From contig JAKIUC010000045.1 of NCBI GenBank assembly GCA_021647785.1, positions 1 to 36,465 on the forward strand: DNA of 36,465 bases. Reading direction: 5' to 3'. Below the pieces are notes generated by a model. The model did no database searches. It was given only the letters and a program-made list of their open reading frames with translations, and was not told the origin of the DNA. Every line of letters begins with the position of its first letter. The stretch's first letter is position 1. Source of the DNA: Melioribacteraceae bacterium (GTDB lineage Bacteria > Bacteroidota > Ignavibacteria > Ignavibacteriales > Melioribacteraceae). This document shows positions 18,601 through 25,317 of this stretch, one piece after another. The position numbers and the translations under genes are program-made.

Positions 18601-18811
18601 TTATATGGAAGAGGGAAAAATAGACCTTGTTATTAATATTCCGAAAAATAATGAGAAAGCTGAATTAGATAGCGACTATTTTATTCGCAGAAAAGCAGTT
18701 GATTTGAACATACCATTAATTACAAACATACAAGTGGCTAAACGTTTTGTGAAGTCTATTTATTATAGCTTAGATAAACTTGCTGTTAAGAGTTGGGCAG
18801 AGTATAAGTAA
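15620..18811 (+). CDS. carB: Carbamoyl-phosphate synthase large subunit
   Basis: Synthetase subunit that makes carbamoyl phosphate from bicarbonate, ammonia and two ATP. Two homologous ATP-grasp halves are visible. The first opens with KKVLILGSGALQIGQAGEFD and has GFGGQTGLN and VRIAFALGGLGSG. The second opens at about residue 554 with IIVLGGGAYRIGSSVEFDWC and has SVGGQIPN and IRPSYVLSGAAMS. The C-terminal MGS-type allosteric domain covers about 930-1063 (KIDLVINIP). At 1063 aa it matches E. coli CarB (1073 aa). Overlap with carA ensures coupled synthesis. A strong hairpin follows 6 bp after the stop. Confidence 0.97.
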   Translation: MIKKNKPKKVLILGSGALQIGQAGEFDYSGSQAIKALKEDGIKTVLINPNIATIQTSEDFADTVYFLPIQVKFVEEIIIKEKPDGILLGFGGQTGLNTGVELYEQGILEKYNVKVLGTSVDTILDTEDRSLFNKKVEEAGLNVALSKTAENVEEAIEVAEEIGFPVMVRIAFALGGLGSGIVETKDELIEKAKRAFAFTSQILIEESLYGWKELEYEIVRDKYDNCITVCSMENIDPMGIHTGDSIVVAPLQTLSAKENFKLRSNGIKLIRHLGIVGECNIQYALSPTSDDYRIIEVNARLSRSSALASKATGYPLAFVATKLSIGYALNEIENEITKETSACCEPALDYVVLKFPRWDLQKFSQVSTLLGSEMKSVGEVMSIGRSFEEVLQKAIRMLDIGMNGFVCNEFEVKELDRELQQPSDKRLYFVSKALQQGYSIDRINDLTKIDKWFLYKMKNIVDQAELLEGQKLDEIDKLNLLRSKQFGFSDKQIGILTNSDEFDVRKYRKELDIIPCIKQIDTMAAEFPAQTNYLYMTYNGFVDDIELGEEKQIIVLGGGAYRIGSSVEFDWCCVNAANTLDNHGYKSIMINYNPETVSTDHDTAHKLYFEEMSMERVMDIYEKESPEGVIVSVGGQIPNILAMKLHKHGVKIVGTSPEQIDNAESRHKFSAILDREEIDQPEWEELTSLESAKDFCNRVGYPVLIRPSYVLSGAAMSIVLSEDELEVFLKKAADISSEHPVVITKFIEDAREIEVDAVADNGELFVYAISEHVENAGVHSGDATIVLPPQRLYLETMRRIKMITKKIAKALEITGPFNMQFIAKDNAVKVIECNLRASRSFPFVSKVLKQNFIDIATQLMIGEKPHKIDKSSFDLDYVGVKAPQFSFTRLKGSDPVLGVEMSSTGEVACLGDDFNEAFLKSVLSIGFRIPEKGVLLSTGPVKYKTEFLEEMKMLQKLEIEFYGTKGTSSFYKENNFNMIELNRPFTKKEPNILTYMEEGKIDLVINIPKNNEKAELDSDYFIRRKAVDLNIPLITNIQVAKRFVKSIYYSLDKLAVKSWAEYK

Positions 18812-18817
18812 CCTCTT

Positions 18818-18853
18818 TTTTTACGAGACATTCAGTTGAATGTCTCGTAAAAA
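18818..18853 (+). terminator. Terminator after carB
   Basis: Perfect 17-bp inverted repeat (TTTTTACGAGACATTCA with its complement at 18837-18853) and a 2-base loop. The A/T-rich base gives a T-run on either strand, so it can work in both directions. It separates carAB from the sulfur-cluster regulator. Confidence 0.85.
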
Positions 18854-18970
18854 TCATTTATATAGTTTGTTTTCTTTCTAAAATTCCTATAAGACAAATT
18901 CCCATTATTAAAACAAAGTTTCTTATTCTTGATAATTCCTTATTTCTAAACCTCATACAAAGCATAAATA

Positions 18971-19016
18971 TTGACATAATACATTGGCAAGAAAGTTGAT
19001 ACTCTCCAATATCAAC
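18971..19016 (+). promoter_or_regulatory. Candidate promoter/operator before the MerR-type regulator
   Basis: TTGACA at 18971-18976 could be a -35 box. The dyad GTTGATA (18995-19001) / TATCAAC (19010-19016), with an 8-bp spacer, lies 17 bp before the regulator's ATG. Such a dyad just ahead of a MerR-family gene is a plausible autoregulatory operator. No good -10 box at the right distance could be fixed. The stretch 18858-19033 otherwise holds no convincing gene. Confidence 0.4.
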
Positions 19017-19033
19017 AATTATGGTAAAAAGTA

Positions 19034-19468
19034 ATGTTAAGAGATTTGGAAAATCCAAAATATACAATTAGTAATGCTGCAAAATTATTAAATATTTCAG
19101 TTCATACAATGAGAATGTACGAAAGAGAAGGTTTAATTATTCCATTTAAAAAAGAGAGTGGGCAGCGTCTCTATTCCGATAATGATATTGAACGTATTAG
19201 GTGCATCCGAACTTCTATAAATGAAGAAAAATTAAATATTCAAGGAATTAGAAAAATACTGAGTTTAATTCCTTGTTGGACAATTGTTAAGTGTTCAGAG
19301 AGTGATAAAATAAATTGTAAAGCTTATAGTTCATCAGTAAAACCTTGCTGGATGTATAACCATAAAGATAATATTTGCAAAGATAAGAACTGTCGGGAAT
19401 GCGAAGTTTACCATAGTTTAGGTACATGTGAATCTATTAAAAATAAAATTAAAGAACTATTATTTTAA
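19034..19468 (+). CDS. MerR-family regulator with cysteine-rich two-CW-like tail
   Basis: DNA-binding regulator. Residues about 10-75 form the MerR winged helix-turn-helix (YTISNAAKLLNISVHTMRMY, then EREGLI and GQRLYSDNDIERI). The tail has eight cysteines: C81, C87, C95, C105, C115, C120, C123 and C132. The spacing, with CW at 81-82 and again at 105-106, CKAY at 95-98 and CEVY at 123-126, resembles the 'two-CW' metal-binding module. The short linker helix and the tail suggest metal, Fe-S or persulfide sensing rather than a drug pocket. It lies 17 bp upstream of the SQR-like gene, so it probably controls that operon and itself. The ligand is unknown. Confidence 0.85.
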   Translation: MLRDLENPKYTISNAAKLLNISVHTMRMYEREGLIIPFKKESGQRLYSDNDIERIRCIRTSINEEKLNIQGIRKILSLIPCWTIVKCSESDKINCKAYSSSVKPCWMYNHKDNICKDKNCRECEVYHSLGTCESIKNKIKELLF

Positions 19469-19485
19469 TATTGAAAAGGTAAAAA

Positions 19486-20715
19486 ATGAAAAAATTATTA
19501 ATTTTAGGTGCTGGTACTGCTGGTACAATGATGTTAAACAAATTTGCAAAAGAACTTGATAGTAATGAGTGGGGCATTACGATAGTTGACCAACACGAAA
19601 CACACTATTACCAACCTGGGTTTCTTTTTATTCCATTTGGAATATATAACAAAAAAGATGTAATTAAACCAAAGCGTGATTTTTTCCCAAGGGGTGTAGA
19701 AGTAATAGTTTCGGGAATTGATAAAATTGAACCGAAAGAAAATAGAGTTCTATTACAAAACAATCAGGTTTTAACTTACGATTATTTGATAGTTGCAACT
19801 GGATCAAAAATAAACCCGAAAGAGACGGAAGGTTTAGCCGGAGAACTATGGCAGAAAAGTATTTTCGATTTTTATACAGTTGAAGGTGCTGTTGCTTTAG
19901 CCGATTTCTTCAAACACTGGGAAGGCGGCAAATTAGTTTTAAATATTACTGAGATGCCAATTAAATGCCCTGTTGCTCCATTGGAATTTGTCTTCTTAGC
20001 AGACTCTTATTTTACTGAACGAGGAATGCGAGATAAGGTAGATATCCATTTTGTTACTCCGCTACCTGGTGCATTTACAAAACCCAAAGCATCATCAATA
20101 TTAGGTGATTTTTTGTCTAAAAAAAATATTAGCCTAACTACAGAGTATAATATTGCAAAGGTAGATAACGAAAATAAAAAAATTGTTTCGTGGGATGAAA
20201 TCGAAATTCCTTTTGATGTTCTAATTACTATCCCAACAAACATGGGCGACGAGATGATTGAAAGAAGTGGAATGGGTGATGAGTTAAACTTTATTCCAAC
20301 TGATAATTATACACTTATGGTAGATGGATATGATAACATTTTTGCAATTGGTGATTGTACAAATCTTCCTAGCTCAAAGGCTGGCTCAGTTGCTCACTTT
20401 CAAGCAGATATTCTTTTCGAAAATTTCCTTGATGTTATTGATGGAAGAGAACCCAGAGCGAAATTTGATGGACATGCAAACTGCTATATTGAAAGTGGTT
20501 TTGGAAAAGGAATTCTTATTGATTTTAATTACGATACAGAACCATTGCCAGGTAAATATCCACTTCCTGGGGTTGGACCTTTTTCATTGCTCGAAGAGAC
20601 AAAAATGAATCATTACGGTAAAATTATGTTCAGATGGATATATTGGAACTTGTTATTGAAAGGGAAAGAACTTCCAATTGAATCAAATATGTCAATGGCT
20701 GGTAAGAGGTTATAG
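19486..20715 (+). CDS. SQR-like FAD/NAD(P)-dependent oxidoreductase
   Basis: Flavoprotein of the disulfide-reductase fold, closest in pattern to sulfide:quinone oxidoreductases, which oxidise sulfide to polysulfide or a persulfide and reduce quinone at the membrane. The FAD Rossmann motif LGAGTAG is at 7-13, YDYLIVATGSKINP at 98-111, and the second FAD motif NIFAIGDCTNLP at 284-295. Cysteines C161 (MPIKCPVAP) and C333 (ANCYIESGFG) sit where SQRs carry their redox-active pair; C291 is also present. The length of 409 aa fits. The context (two-CW MerR, DUF1641, DsrC-like, DsrE-like) supports a sulfur role. A related dehydrogenase activity cannot be excluded. Confidence 0.82.
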   Translation: MKKLLILGAGTAGTMMLNKFAKELDSNEWGITIVDQHETHYYQPGFLFIPFGIYNKKDVIKPKRDFFPRGVEVIVSGIDKIEPKENRVLLQNNQVLTYDYLIVATGSKINPKETEGLAGELWQKSIFDFYTVEGAVALADFFKHWEGGKLVLNITEMPIKCPVAPLEFVFLADSYFTERGMRDKVDIHFVTPLPGAFTKPKASSILGDFLSKKNISLTTEYNIAKVDNENKKIVSWDEIEIPFDVLITIPTNMGDEMIERSGMGDELNFIPTDNYTLMVDGYDNIFAIGDCTNLPSSKAGSVAHFQADILFENFLDVIDGREPRAKFDGHANCYIESGFGKGILIDFNYDTEPLPGKYPLPGVGPFSLLEETKMNHYGKIMFRWIYWNLLLKGKELPIESNMSMAGKRL

Positions 20716-20716
20716 A

Positions 20717-21385
20717 ATGGAAGAGAATAAAACACAAAATCAGATAAATGAAATTAATAGGAAACTTGATATAATTCTTGAAGAGATTGAATTACAGAGA
20801 AAACATCGTAAAGAGATGGAAGACCTAAAAGATGACCTTATGCGAGTAGGAAAAGATGTTTATCAAACTACAGTAGAAGAATTAGAGGAAGTTTCGGAAC
20901 ATGTTAAGACAGGTGATATACTTCACTTAAGTAAAAAACTTATTAGGAATGTAAATAACATTAGTGGTATGTTTGATCAATTAGAAAGTATGAATGATCT
21001 CCTACAAGATGTTGCCCCTATTTCACGTGAAATTATAATTGATTTTATGCAAAAACTTGATGAGTTTGATCGCAAAGGTTATTTCGATTTTATCAGAGAA
21101 ATTAGTAAAGCTATGGATAATGTTGTTGAATCTTTTACAGTAGAAGATGTTAGAGCACTTGGAGATAATGTTGTAACAATTCTTAATACAGTTAAAAACT
21201 TAACACAACCCGATATGCTTCATGCAATAGACAATGCACTTACAGTCTATAAAAAGCTTGATATTGAAGTGGAGGAAAAAATATCCTATTTTACGTTACT
21301 TAAAAGAATGAATACACCAGAAATGAAAAGAGGACTGGCATTTGCAATGCACTTTTTGAAAAGTATGGTAGAGAAACCAGTTTGA
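20717..21385 (+). CDS. DUF1641 protein
   Basis: Mostly helical protein in the DUF1641 family, which often sits beside SQR-like or formate dehydrogenase genes; its function is not established. The start is placed at ATG 20717 (MEENKTQNQINEI), 2 bp after the upstream stop, rather than at an in-frame ATG at 20678 inside the SQR gene; GAGGT lies just upstream. Residues about 1-50 predict a coiled coil (NRKLDIILEEIELQRKHRKE). The C-terminal conserved part includes LLKRMNTPEMKRGLAFAMHF. No signal peptide or membrane segment. At 222 aa it probably works with the flavoprotein, for example as a membrane-docking or assembly partner (inference). Confidence 0.8.
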   Translation: MEENKTQNQINEINRKLDIILEEIELQRKHRKEMEDLKDDLMRVGKDVYQTTVEELEEVSEHVKTGDILHLSKKLIRNVNNISGMFDQLESMNDLLQDVAPISREIIIDFMQKLDEFDRKGYFDFIREISKAMDNVVESFTVEDVRALGDNVVTILNTVKNLTQPDMLHAIDNALTVYKKLDIEVEEKISYFTLLKRMNTPEMKRGLAFAMHFLKSMVEKPV

Positions 21386-21429
21386 AGAAGATAATAATAA
21401 ACAACAATAATTAAATTAAAGGAGTTATA

Positions 21430-21747
21430 ATGAGTACAATTGAAATTGGTGGTAAAACACTGGAATTAGATGCTGACGGAAATCTAGCAAATATTTCTGA
21501 TTGGAATGAAGAAATTGCTCGTGAACTTGCTAAAAGTGAGGGAATTGAGGAACTGAATGAAAGCCATTGGCAAGTAATAAACTACATGCGAAAAGTTTTT
21601 GTGGAAGATGGTGGTGCACCATCAATTAGAAAATTAACAAAGGAGAGTGGAGTTAATACAAAAGAATTGTATGCACTATTTCCAAATGGTCCTGCAAAAA
21701 AATCAGCTAAAATTGCTGGTTTACCTAAACCCAAAGGATGTATTTAA
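21430..21747 (+). CDS. DsrC/TusE-family sulfur carrier with single C-terminal Cys
   Basis: Small sulfur-transfer protein of the DsrC/TusE/RspA family. The C terminus AKIAGLPKPKGCI carries the conserved penultimate cysteine C104, which binds persulfide. The second cysteine of true DsrC, 11 residues earlier, is Ala93 here, so the trisulfide chemistry of dissimilatory sulfite reduction is not expected; this is the TusE-like situation. The family blocks DWNEEIARELAKSEGI and ESHWQVINYMRKVF are present, and 105 aa is usual. A good ribosome-binding site (AAAGGAG) precedes the ATG. No tusBCD or dsrAB lies nearby. It probably accepts sulfur within this operon or passes it to the DsrE-like protein. Confidence 0.88.
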   Translation: MSTIEIGGKTLELDADGNLANISDWNEEIARELAKSEGIEELNESHWQVINYMRKVFVEDGGAPSIRKLTKESGVNTKELYALFPNGPAKKSAKIAGLPKPKGCI

Positions 21748-21764
21748 TTTTAAAATCTTGAATT

Positions 21765-21800
21765 AGCCGTAGGGATGTAGCTCGCTACGTCCCTACGGCT
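21765..21800. repeat. GTAGGGAY palindrome between dsrC-like and dsrE-like genes
   Basis: Near-perfect inverted repeat with 17-bp arms (one mismatch) and a TC loop, containing GTAGGGAT...GTCCCTAC. No T-run follows, so it is unlikely to be a classical terminator; as an mRNA hairpin it could tune expression of the downstream gene. It shares its outer sequence pattern with the palindrome at 31437-31464, suggesting a dispersed repeat family. Confidence 0.75.
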
Positions 21801-21825
21801 TATCTAAATAAAATAGGAGAAAAAA

Positions 21826-22311
21826 ATGGCTGATCCAATTGAAAGAGTATCAATAGTTGTTTCAAAAGGTTCGTTGGAAGGAGTTTATCCAGGACTAATA
21901 ATGGCAAATGGTGCAAGAATGGAGGGAATTGAAGCTACATTATTTTTTACATTTTTTGGTCTCGATGCAATCATCGATAAAAGAATGGATAGTTGTAGCG
22001 TAGCAACAGTAGGAAACTCTGCAATGAGAATACCTGGCGGATTGAAAATGCCCACACTTCTTGGTGCTATACCTGGCATGGAAGCATTTGCCACATTTAT
22101 GATGAAAAAAGAGATGGAAAAAATAGACATCCCACCAGTTCGCGAATTTATAGAAATGATTCACGATGCAGGTTGCGATATTTATGCTTGTAAAGCTACT
22201 GTAGATATGTTTCATTTAAGCAAAGATGATTTCTGCCCACAGATGGATGAAATAATTACGGTTGGTGAGTTTTACGAAAAATCGGCAGGTGCTCAAATTA
22301 TTTTTACTTAA
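21826..22311 (+). CDS. DsrE/DsrF/DrsH-like (DsrE2-type) sulfurtransferase
   Basis: Small protein of the DsrE superfamily, DsrE2 group, which binds or transfers sulfane sulfur on a conserved cysteine. The start MADPIERVSIVVSKGSLEGV is the typical first strand and loop. Candidate active cysteine C122 is in DIYACKATVDMF, with C117 five residues earlier; C57 and C137 are also present. The hydrophobic stretch LFFTFFGLDAII at 39-50 and the Gly/Met-rich segment at 70-95 are usual for DsrE2. The length of 161 aa is normal. A strong ribosome-binding site (AGGAG) precedes the ATG. As the last gene of the cluster it probably exchanges sulfur with the DsrC-like carrier. Confidence 0.87.
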   Translation: MADPIERVSIVVSKGSLEGVYPGLIMANGARMEGIEATLFFTFFGLDAIIDKRMDSCSVATVGNSAMRIPGGLKMPTLLGAIPGMEAFATFMMKKEMEKIDIPPVREFIEMIHDAGCDIYACKATVDMFHLSKDDFCPQMDEIITVGEFYEKSAGAQIIFT

Positions 22312-22355
22312 TTTTTGGCATTAGTAATGAGTTCACTCTAAAAGTTATATTTCCA

Positions 22356-22387
22356 TTAACCCCATCCAGCACGCGGGATGGGGTTAA
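22356..22387. terminator. Strong hairpin between converging genes
   Basis: Perfect 12-bp arms TTAACCCCATCC/GGATGGGGTTAA with an 8-base GC-rich loop, 45 bp after the DsrE-like gene and about 90 bp from the end of the response-regulator gene on the other strand. No long T-run, but the position suggests a shared transcription end. A degenerate TCCGCC/GGCAGA palindrome follows at about 22424-22440. Confidence 0.6.
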
Positions 22388-22478
22388 CACGATAAGAAAC
22401 ATAAAAAATGGGATGCTGTAATTATCCGCCCTGGCAGATTACCTTTTATATACAGTTTGCTGCAATGTGAATTATTAA

Positions 22479-23870
22479 TCACCGAATATTTTTCACTACT
22501 TCAATATCAAATTGTTCCATTCTGTATCTTAGTTTAGAGCGAGAAAGTCCAAGAATTTTTGCGGCTTTTACTTGATTTCCATCAGTGATATTTAAAGTTT
22601 TAAGTATTAAATCTTTTAACACTACCTCCATCTTAATACCAAGAGGAGGAATTTCTAAATTAAACCGCCTGTCGGATGATTGCCCGGAATTTGATTTCTC
22701 AACCAAAAAATTAAGATGATAATCCTTCAATGTATCTTCCTCTAATAAAAGAACAACTCTTTCCATAATATTTCTAAGCTCACGGATATTACCTTTCCAT
22801 TCGTGCATCTTAAGAATTTCAAGAGCTTTCTCATCAATATCTTTAACATTTTTATTGAATTTTTTTGCAAATTCCATTAAGAATGAATATGCTAAATATG
22901 GTAGGTCTTCGCTTCTTTCTTTTAGTGAAGGTACACGTATATTTGCAACATTAATTCTATAAAATAAATCTTCTCTAAAGTTCCCCTTTGCAACCTCTTC
23001 TTCCAAATCTCGGTTTGTAGCAGCTAAAATTCTAACATCAACTTTAATTTCTCTTTCACCACCTACACGGTAGAACTTCCTTTCTTGAAGAACTCTTAAG
23101 AGCTTCACTTGTAAATCGAGCGATAGTTCTCCAATTTCATCGAGAAGAATAGTGCCGCCATCTGCAAGCTCGAACTTACCAAGTTTTGTTTTTTGCGATG
23201 CACCGGTAAATGCACCTTTTTCGTGTCCAAAAAACTCACTCTCTGCTAACTCTTTTGGAATTGCCGAACAATTGATTTGAATAAAAGCCTTCTCTTTTCT
23301 CGGACTTCGCTGATGTATGAAACGAGCAAACATCTCCTTCCCAGTTCCACTTTCGCCCTCAATTAAAATTGTAGTATCCGAACTTGAAGAGAGTTTTTCA
23401 ACGGCATTAACTAACTTCTGAATTTTTCTACCCTTCCCAAAAAACTCTTTCGATAAATAATCATCTTCAAGAAGTTTGTTTAATTTATTTACTTCATCCT
23501 TTAGCTTAATGTTTTTCATTGCCTTTTCAATTACAAGTTGTAATTGTTCAAGGTCAATAGGTTTTAATAGAAAATCTAATGCACCACCTTTAATAGCACT
23601 TACAGCAATATTCACATCGGCATAGCCGGTAATCATTATTACAGGAGCGTCTATCCCTTCATCTTTAATGATTTTTAATAATTCTAATCCGTTGTGCGTT
23701 GTTAAATAGATATCAAGTAAAATTAAATCGGGTTCAAACGTTTTAATTGCATGTATAGTTTTTCCACCATCCATACAAACTTCAACTTCATTATCTAAAC
23801 GAGTAAGAGCTTTCTTTAGAGAAATGCAAACTAAATTATCATCATCTATTACTAGAATTCTCGGTTTCAT
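22479..23870 (-). CDS. NtrC-family sigma-54-dependent response regulator (FlrC/FleR-like)
   Basis: Transcription activator with three domains. The receiver (1-120) has phosphoacceptor Asp53 in LILLDIYL and Lys103. The AAA+ domain (145-370) has Walker A GESGTGKE at 172-179, the sigma-54 contact loop GAFTGA at 219-224 and Walker B ILLDEIGE at 241-248. The C-terminal Fis-type helix-turn-helix ends [19 protein letters not shown]. The length of 463 aa is normal. Its ATG lies inside the kinase gene (29-bp overlap), so the pair is coexpressed. Adjacency to fliS-fliD-flgM suggests it switches on flagellar genes with sigma-54, like FlrC/FleR, but no -24/-12 promoter was recognised in the window. Confidence 0.93.
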   Translation of the reverse strand: MKPRILVIDDDNLVCISLKKALTRLDNEVEVCMDGGKTIHAIKTFEPDLILLDIYLTTHNGLELLKIIKDEGIDAPVIMITGYADVNIAVSAIKGGALDFLLKPIDLEQLQLVIEKAMKNIKLKDEVNKLNKLLEDDYLSKEFFGKGRKIQKLVNAVEKLSSSSDTTILIEGESGTGKEMFARFIHQRSPRKEKAFIQINCSAIPKELAESEFFGHEKGAFTGASQKTKLGKFELADGGTILLDEIGELSLDLQVKLLRVLQERKFYRVGGEREIKVDVRILAATNRDLEEEVAKGNFREDLFYRINVANIRVPSLKERSEDLPYLAYSFLMEFAKKFNKNVKDIDEKALEILKMHEWKGNIRELRNIMERVVLLLEEDTLKDYHLNFLVEKSNSGQSSDRRFNLEIPPLGIKMEVVLKDLILKTLNITDGNQVKAAKILGLSRSKLRYRMEQFDIEVVKNIR

Positions 23871-24585
23871 ATAATTTTCTCATTCTATTTACACTAAATG
23901 TAATTTTAAACTTTGTTCCAACTTCAAGTTTACTTTCAAAATCTATCTCTGCACCTTGTTCATTTATTAACATTTTACAAACGCTAAGCCCTAATCCTGT
24001 TCCGTTCTCTTTGCTTGTATAAAAATCTTCAAAAATCTTTTTTTGATTCTCTTTTGAAATCCCAGATCCATTATCTTCAATAATCCAATGAACTTTCCCT
24101 CCATCTTTGCAAGCTTTATACAAAGTTTTAATTACAATTTTACCACCATTATTTTCTTCGCACGATTCTATTGCATTTGTAATTAAATTAAGAATAACTT
24201 GGAGAAGTTTATTTTCATCAGCATAAACATAAATTAAATTTTCATCTAAATTATGTTTTATTTGCACACCATACTTTGTTGCTTTAACGGCTAATAAATC
24301 AACTGCATTTAAGGTTATTTTATTGAGTGAAATATTTTCACGCCCATGTGTAACAACCCTGGCAAATGAGAGAAGGCTATCAACCATATACTCTATTCTA
24401 TCAGTAGCAGAAAGACTATCGTTTACTGATTCGAGTACATCTTTCGACAAAAGATTTCCTTCCATCTTAATTAAATCGAGATTGAGTTTTATTGCTGAAA
24501 GAGGGTTGCGTATTTCATGGATTAAACTCGCAGTTAGTTTACCCAAAATTCGTAGTTTGTTATTTTGTATATCGCCAGATAGCAT
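23842..24585 (-). CDS. Soluble sensor histidine kinase (FlrB-like)
   Basis: Short kinase of 247 aa with no membrane segment and almost no sensor region. The H-box LIHEIRNPLSAIKLNLDL places phospho-His23. The ATPase domain has N-box ILNLITNAIES, G1 DNGSGI and G2 ENGTGLGLS. It overlaps the downstream response-regulator gene by 29 bp. The ATG at 24585 is the only usable start, since an in-frame stop lies 8 codons upstream. A cytoplasmic kinase lacking a sensor, paired with a sigma-54 activator and next to late flagellar genes, matches FlrB/FleS-type control, where flagellar assembly state is the input (inference). Confidence 0.88.
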   Translation of the reverse strand: MLSGDIQNNKLRILGKLTASLIHEIRNPLSAIKLNLDLIKMEGNLLSKDVLESVNDSLSATDRIEYMVDSLLSFARVVTHGRENISLNKITLNAVDLLAVKATKYGVQIKHNLDENLIYVYADENKLLQVILNLITNAIESCEENNGGKIVIKTLYKACKDGGKVHWIIEDNGSGISKENQKKIFEDFYTSKENGTGLGLSVCKMLINEQGAEIDFESKLEVGTKFKITFSVNRMRKLYETENSSNR

Positions 24586-24715
24586 AAGAAGTTGGCTTCT
24601 AAATAATTATAATTAAGTATAATATTATCTAATTATTTATAAACTATCAACCTATTCTTTTTTTTAATTTTACTATTAAGAATTAAGAAGAGAATAATTC
24701 CTTTTAAAAGCTCCG

Positions 24716-24982
24716 TTAAGCTCCTCTTATTTCTTTTAATATTGCATCAGCAACACTACTAATAACACCATCTTTATTGTAAAAACCGCTATTAATTCGT
24801 TCCCTAACTTCAGTTAGTTTTGTTGTGTTAGGAATTTCTAAACTTTTTACTTTTGCCTCATTGGATATCTCTAACTTATCATTAGCAATGTTAGAAGCAG
24901 CTTTTGTATCTTTGCTGTTACTTCCTTTCTTTACATAATCAGCAACTGGAAGCATTCCGCTCCCTACTCTGTTCACAGTCAT
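24716..24982 (-). CDS. flgM: Anti-sigma-28 factor FlgM
   Basis: Small inhibitor of FliA (sigma-28) that is exported through the completed hook-basal body to release late flagellar genes. The C-terminal sigma-binding half has the family pattern DKLEISNEAK ... RERINSGFYNKDGVISSVAD and ends ILKEIRGA; the N-terminal half is low-complexity and presumably unfolded. The start is placed at ATG 24982 because AGGTGA lies 5 bases upstream; a GTG at 24991 would overlap the previous gene's stop. Its presence fits the sigma-28-type promoters at 27481-27507 and 30841-30867. Confidence 0.85.
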   Translation of the reverse strand: MTVNRVGSGMLPVADYVKKGSNSKDTKAASNIANDKLEISNEAKVKSLEIPNTTKLTEVRERINSGFYNKDGVISSVADAILKEIRGA

Positions 24983-24987
24983 CTTTT

Positions 24988-25305
24988 TCACCTATTATAA
25001 TTTGACAGTTTTCTTTTATTGTTCACAAATTTTAGCTCGCCAGCTATCCTTTTTTGCTCAATAGTTTTTCTGTCAATTAGATTATCGAGTTTTTTTTGAA
25101 TTTGTTGAGTCATAGTATCAAAATATTTTGAACTTGACTCTAAATCTTTTTCTGAAAGAATATTTTTTAAATTTTTTCTTTTAGCAACAACATTGTCAAT
25201 CATTTCTCTTAAACCGGAAAGGTCGTCATCTACCTTTCCAAGCTTGCTAAGAAACGCTAACAAATCTAACATATTTGATCTTATTTCCAAAATTGCGTAA
25301 TGCAT
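24988..25305 (-). CDS. FlgN/FliT-like flagellar chaperone candidate
   Basis: Protein of 105 aa, almost wholly helical and Lys/Leu/Asp rich, with long heptad-like helices (residues about 30-90). There is no firm motif. Its place between fliD and flgM is where FlgN (hook-filament junction chaperone) or FliT (FliD chaperone) is usually coded, and size and helicity fit. Start ATG at 25305, 12 bp after fliD; a second in-frame Met at residue 12 is possible. The assignment is by context more than by sequence. Confidence 0.55.
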   Translation of the reverse strand: MHYAILEIRSNMLDLLAFLSKLGKVDDDLSGLREMIDNVVAKRKNLKNILSEKDLESSSKYFDTMTQQIQKKLDNLIDRKTIEQKRIAGELKFVNNKRKLSNYNR

Positions 25306-25317
25306 TATACACTCTAC

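Noticed and set aside
18858-19067. Minus-strand 69-codon hydrophobic ORF before the MerR gene
   Set aside because: Overlaps the promoter and start of the regulator, Ile/Leu/Phe-rich from AT-rich DNA, no ribosome-binding site.
20678-20716. Earlier in-frame ATG for the DUF1641 gene
   Set aside because: It lies inside the SQR-like gene; ATG 20717 follows the stop by 2 bp, has GAGGT upstream and gives a typical N terminus.
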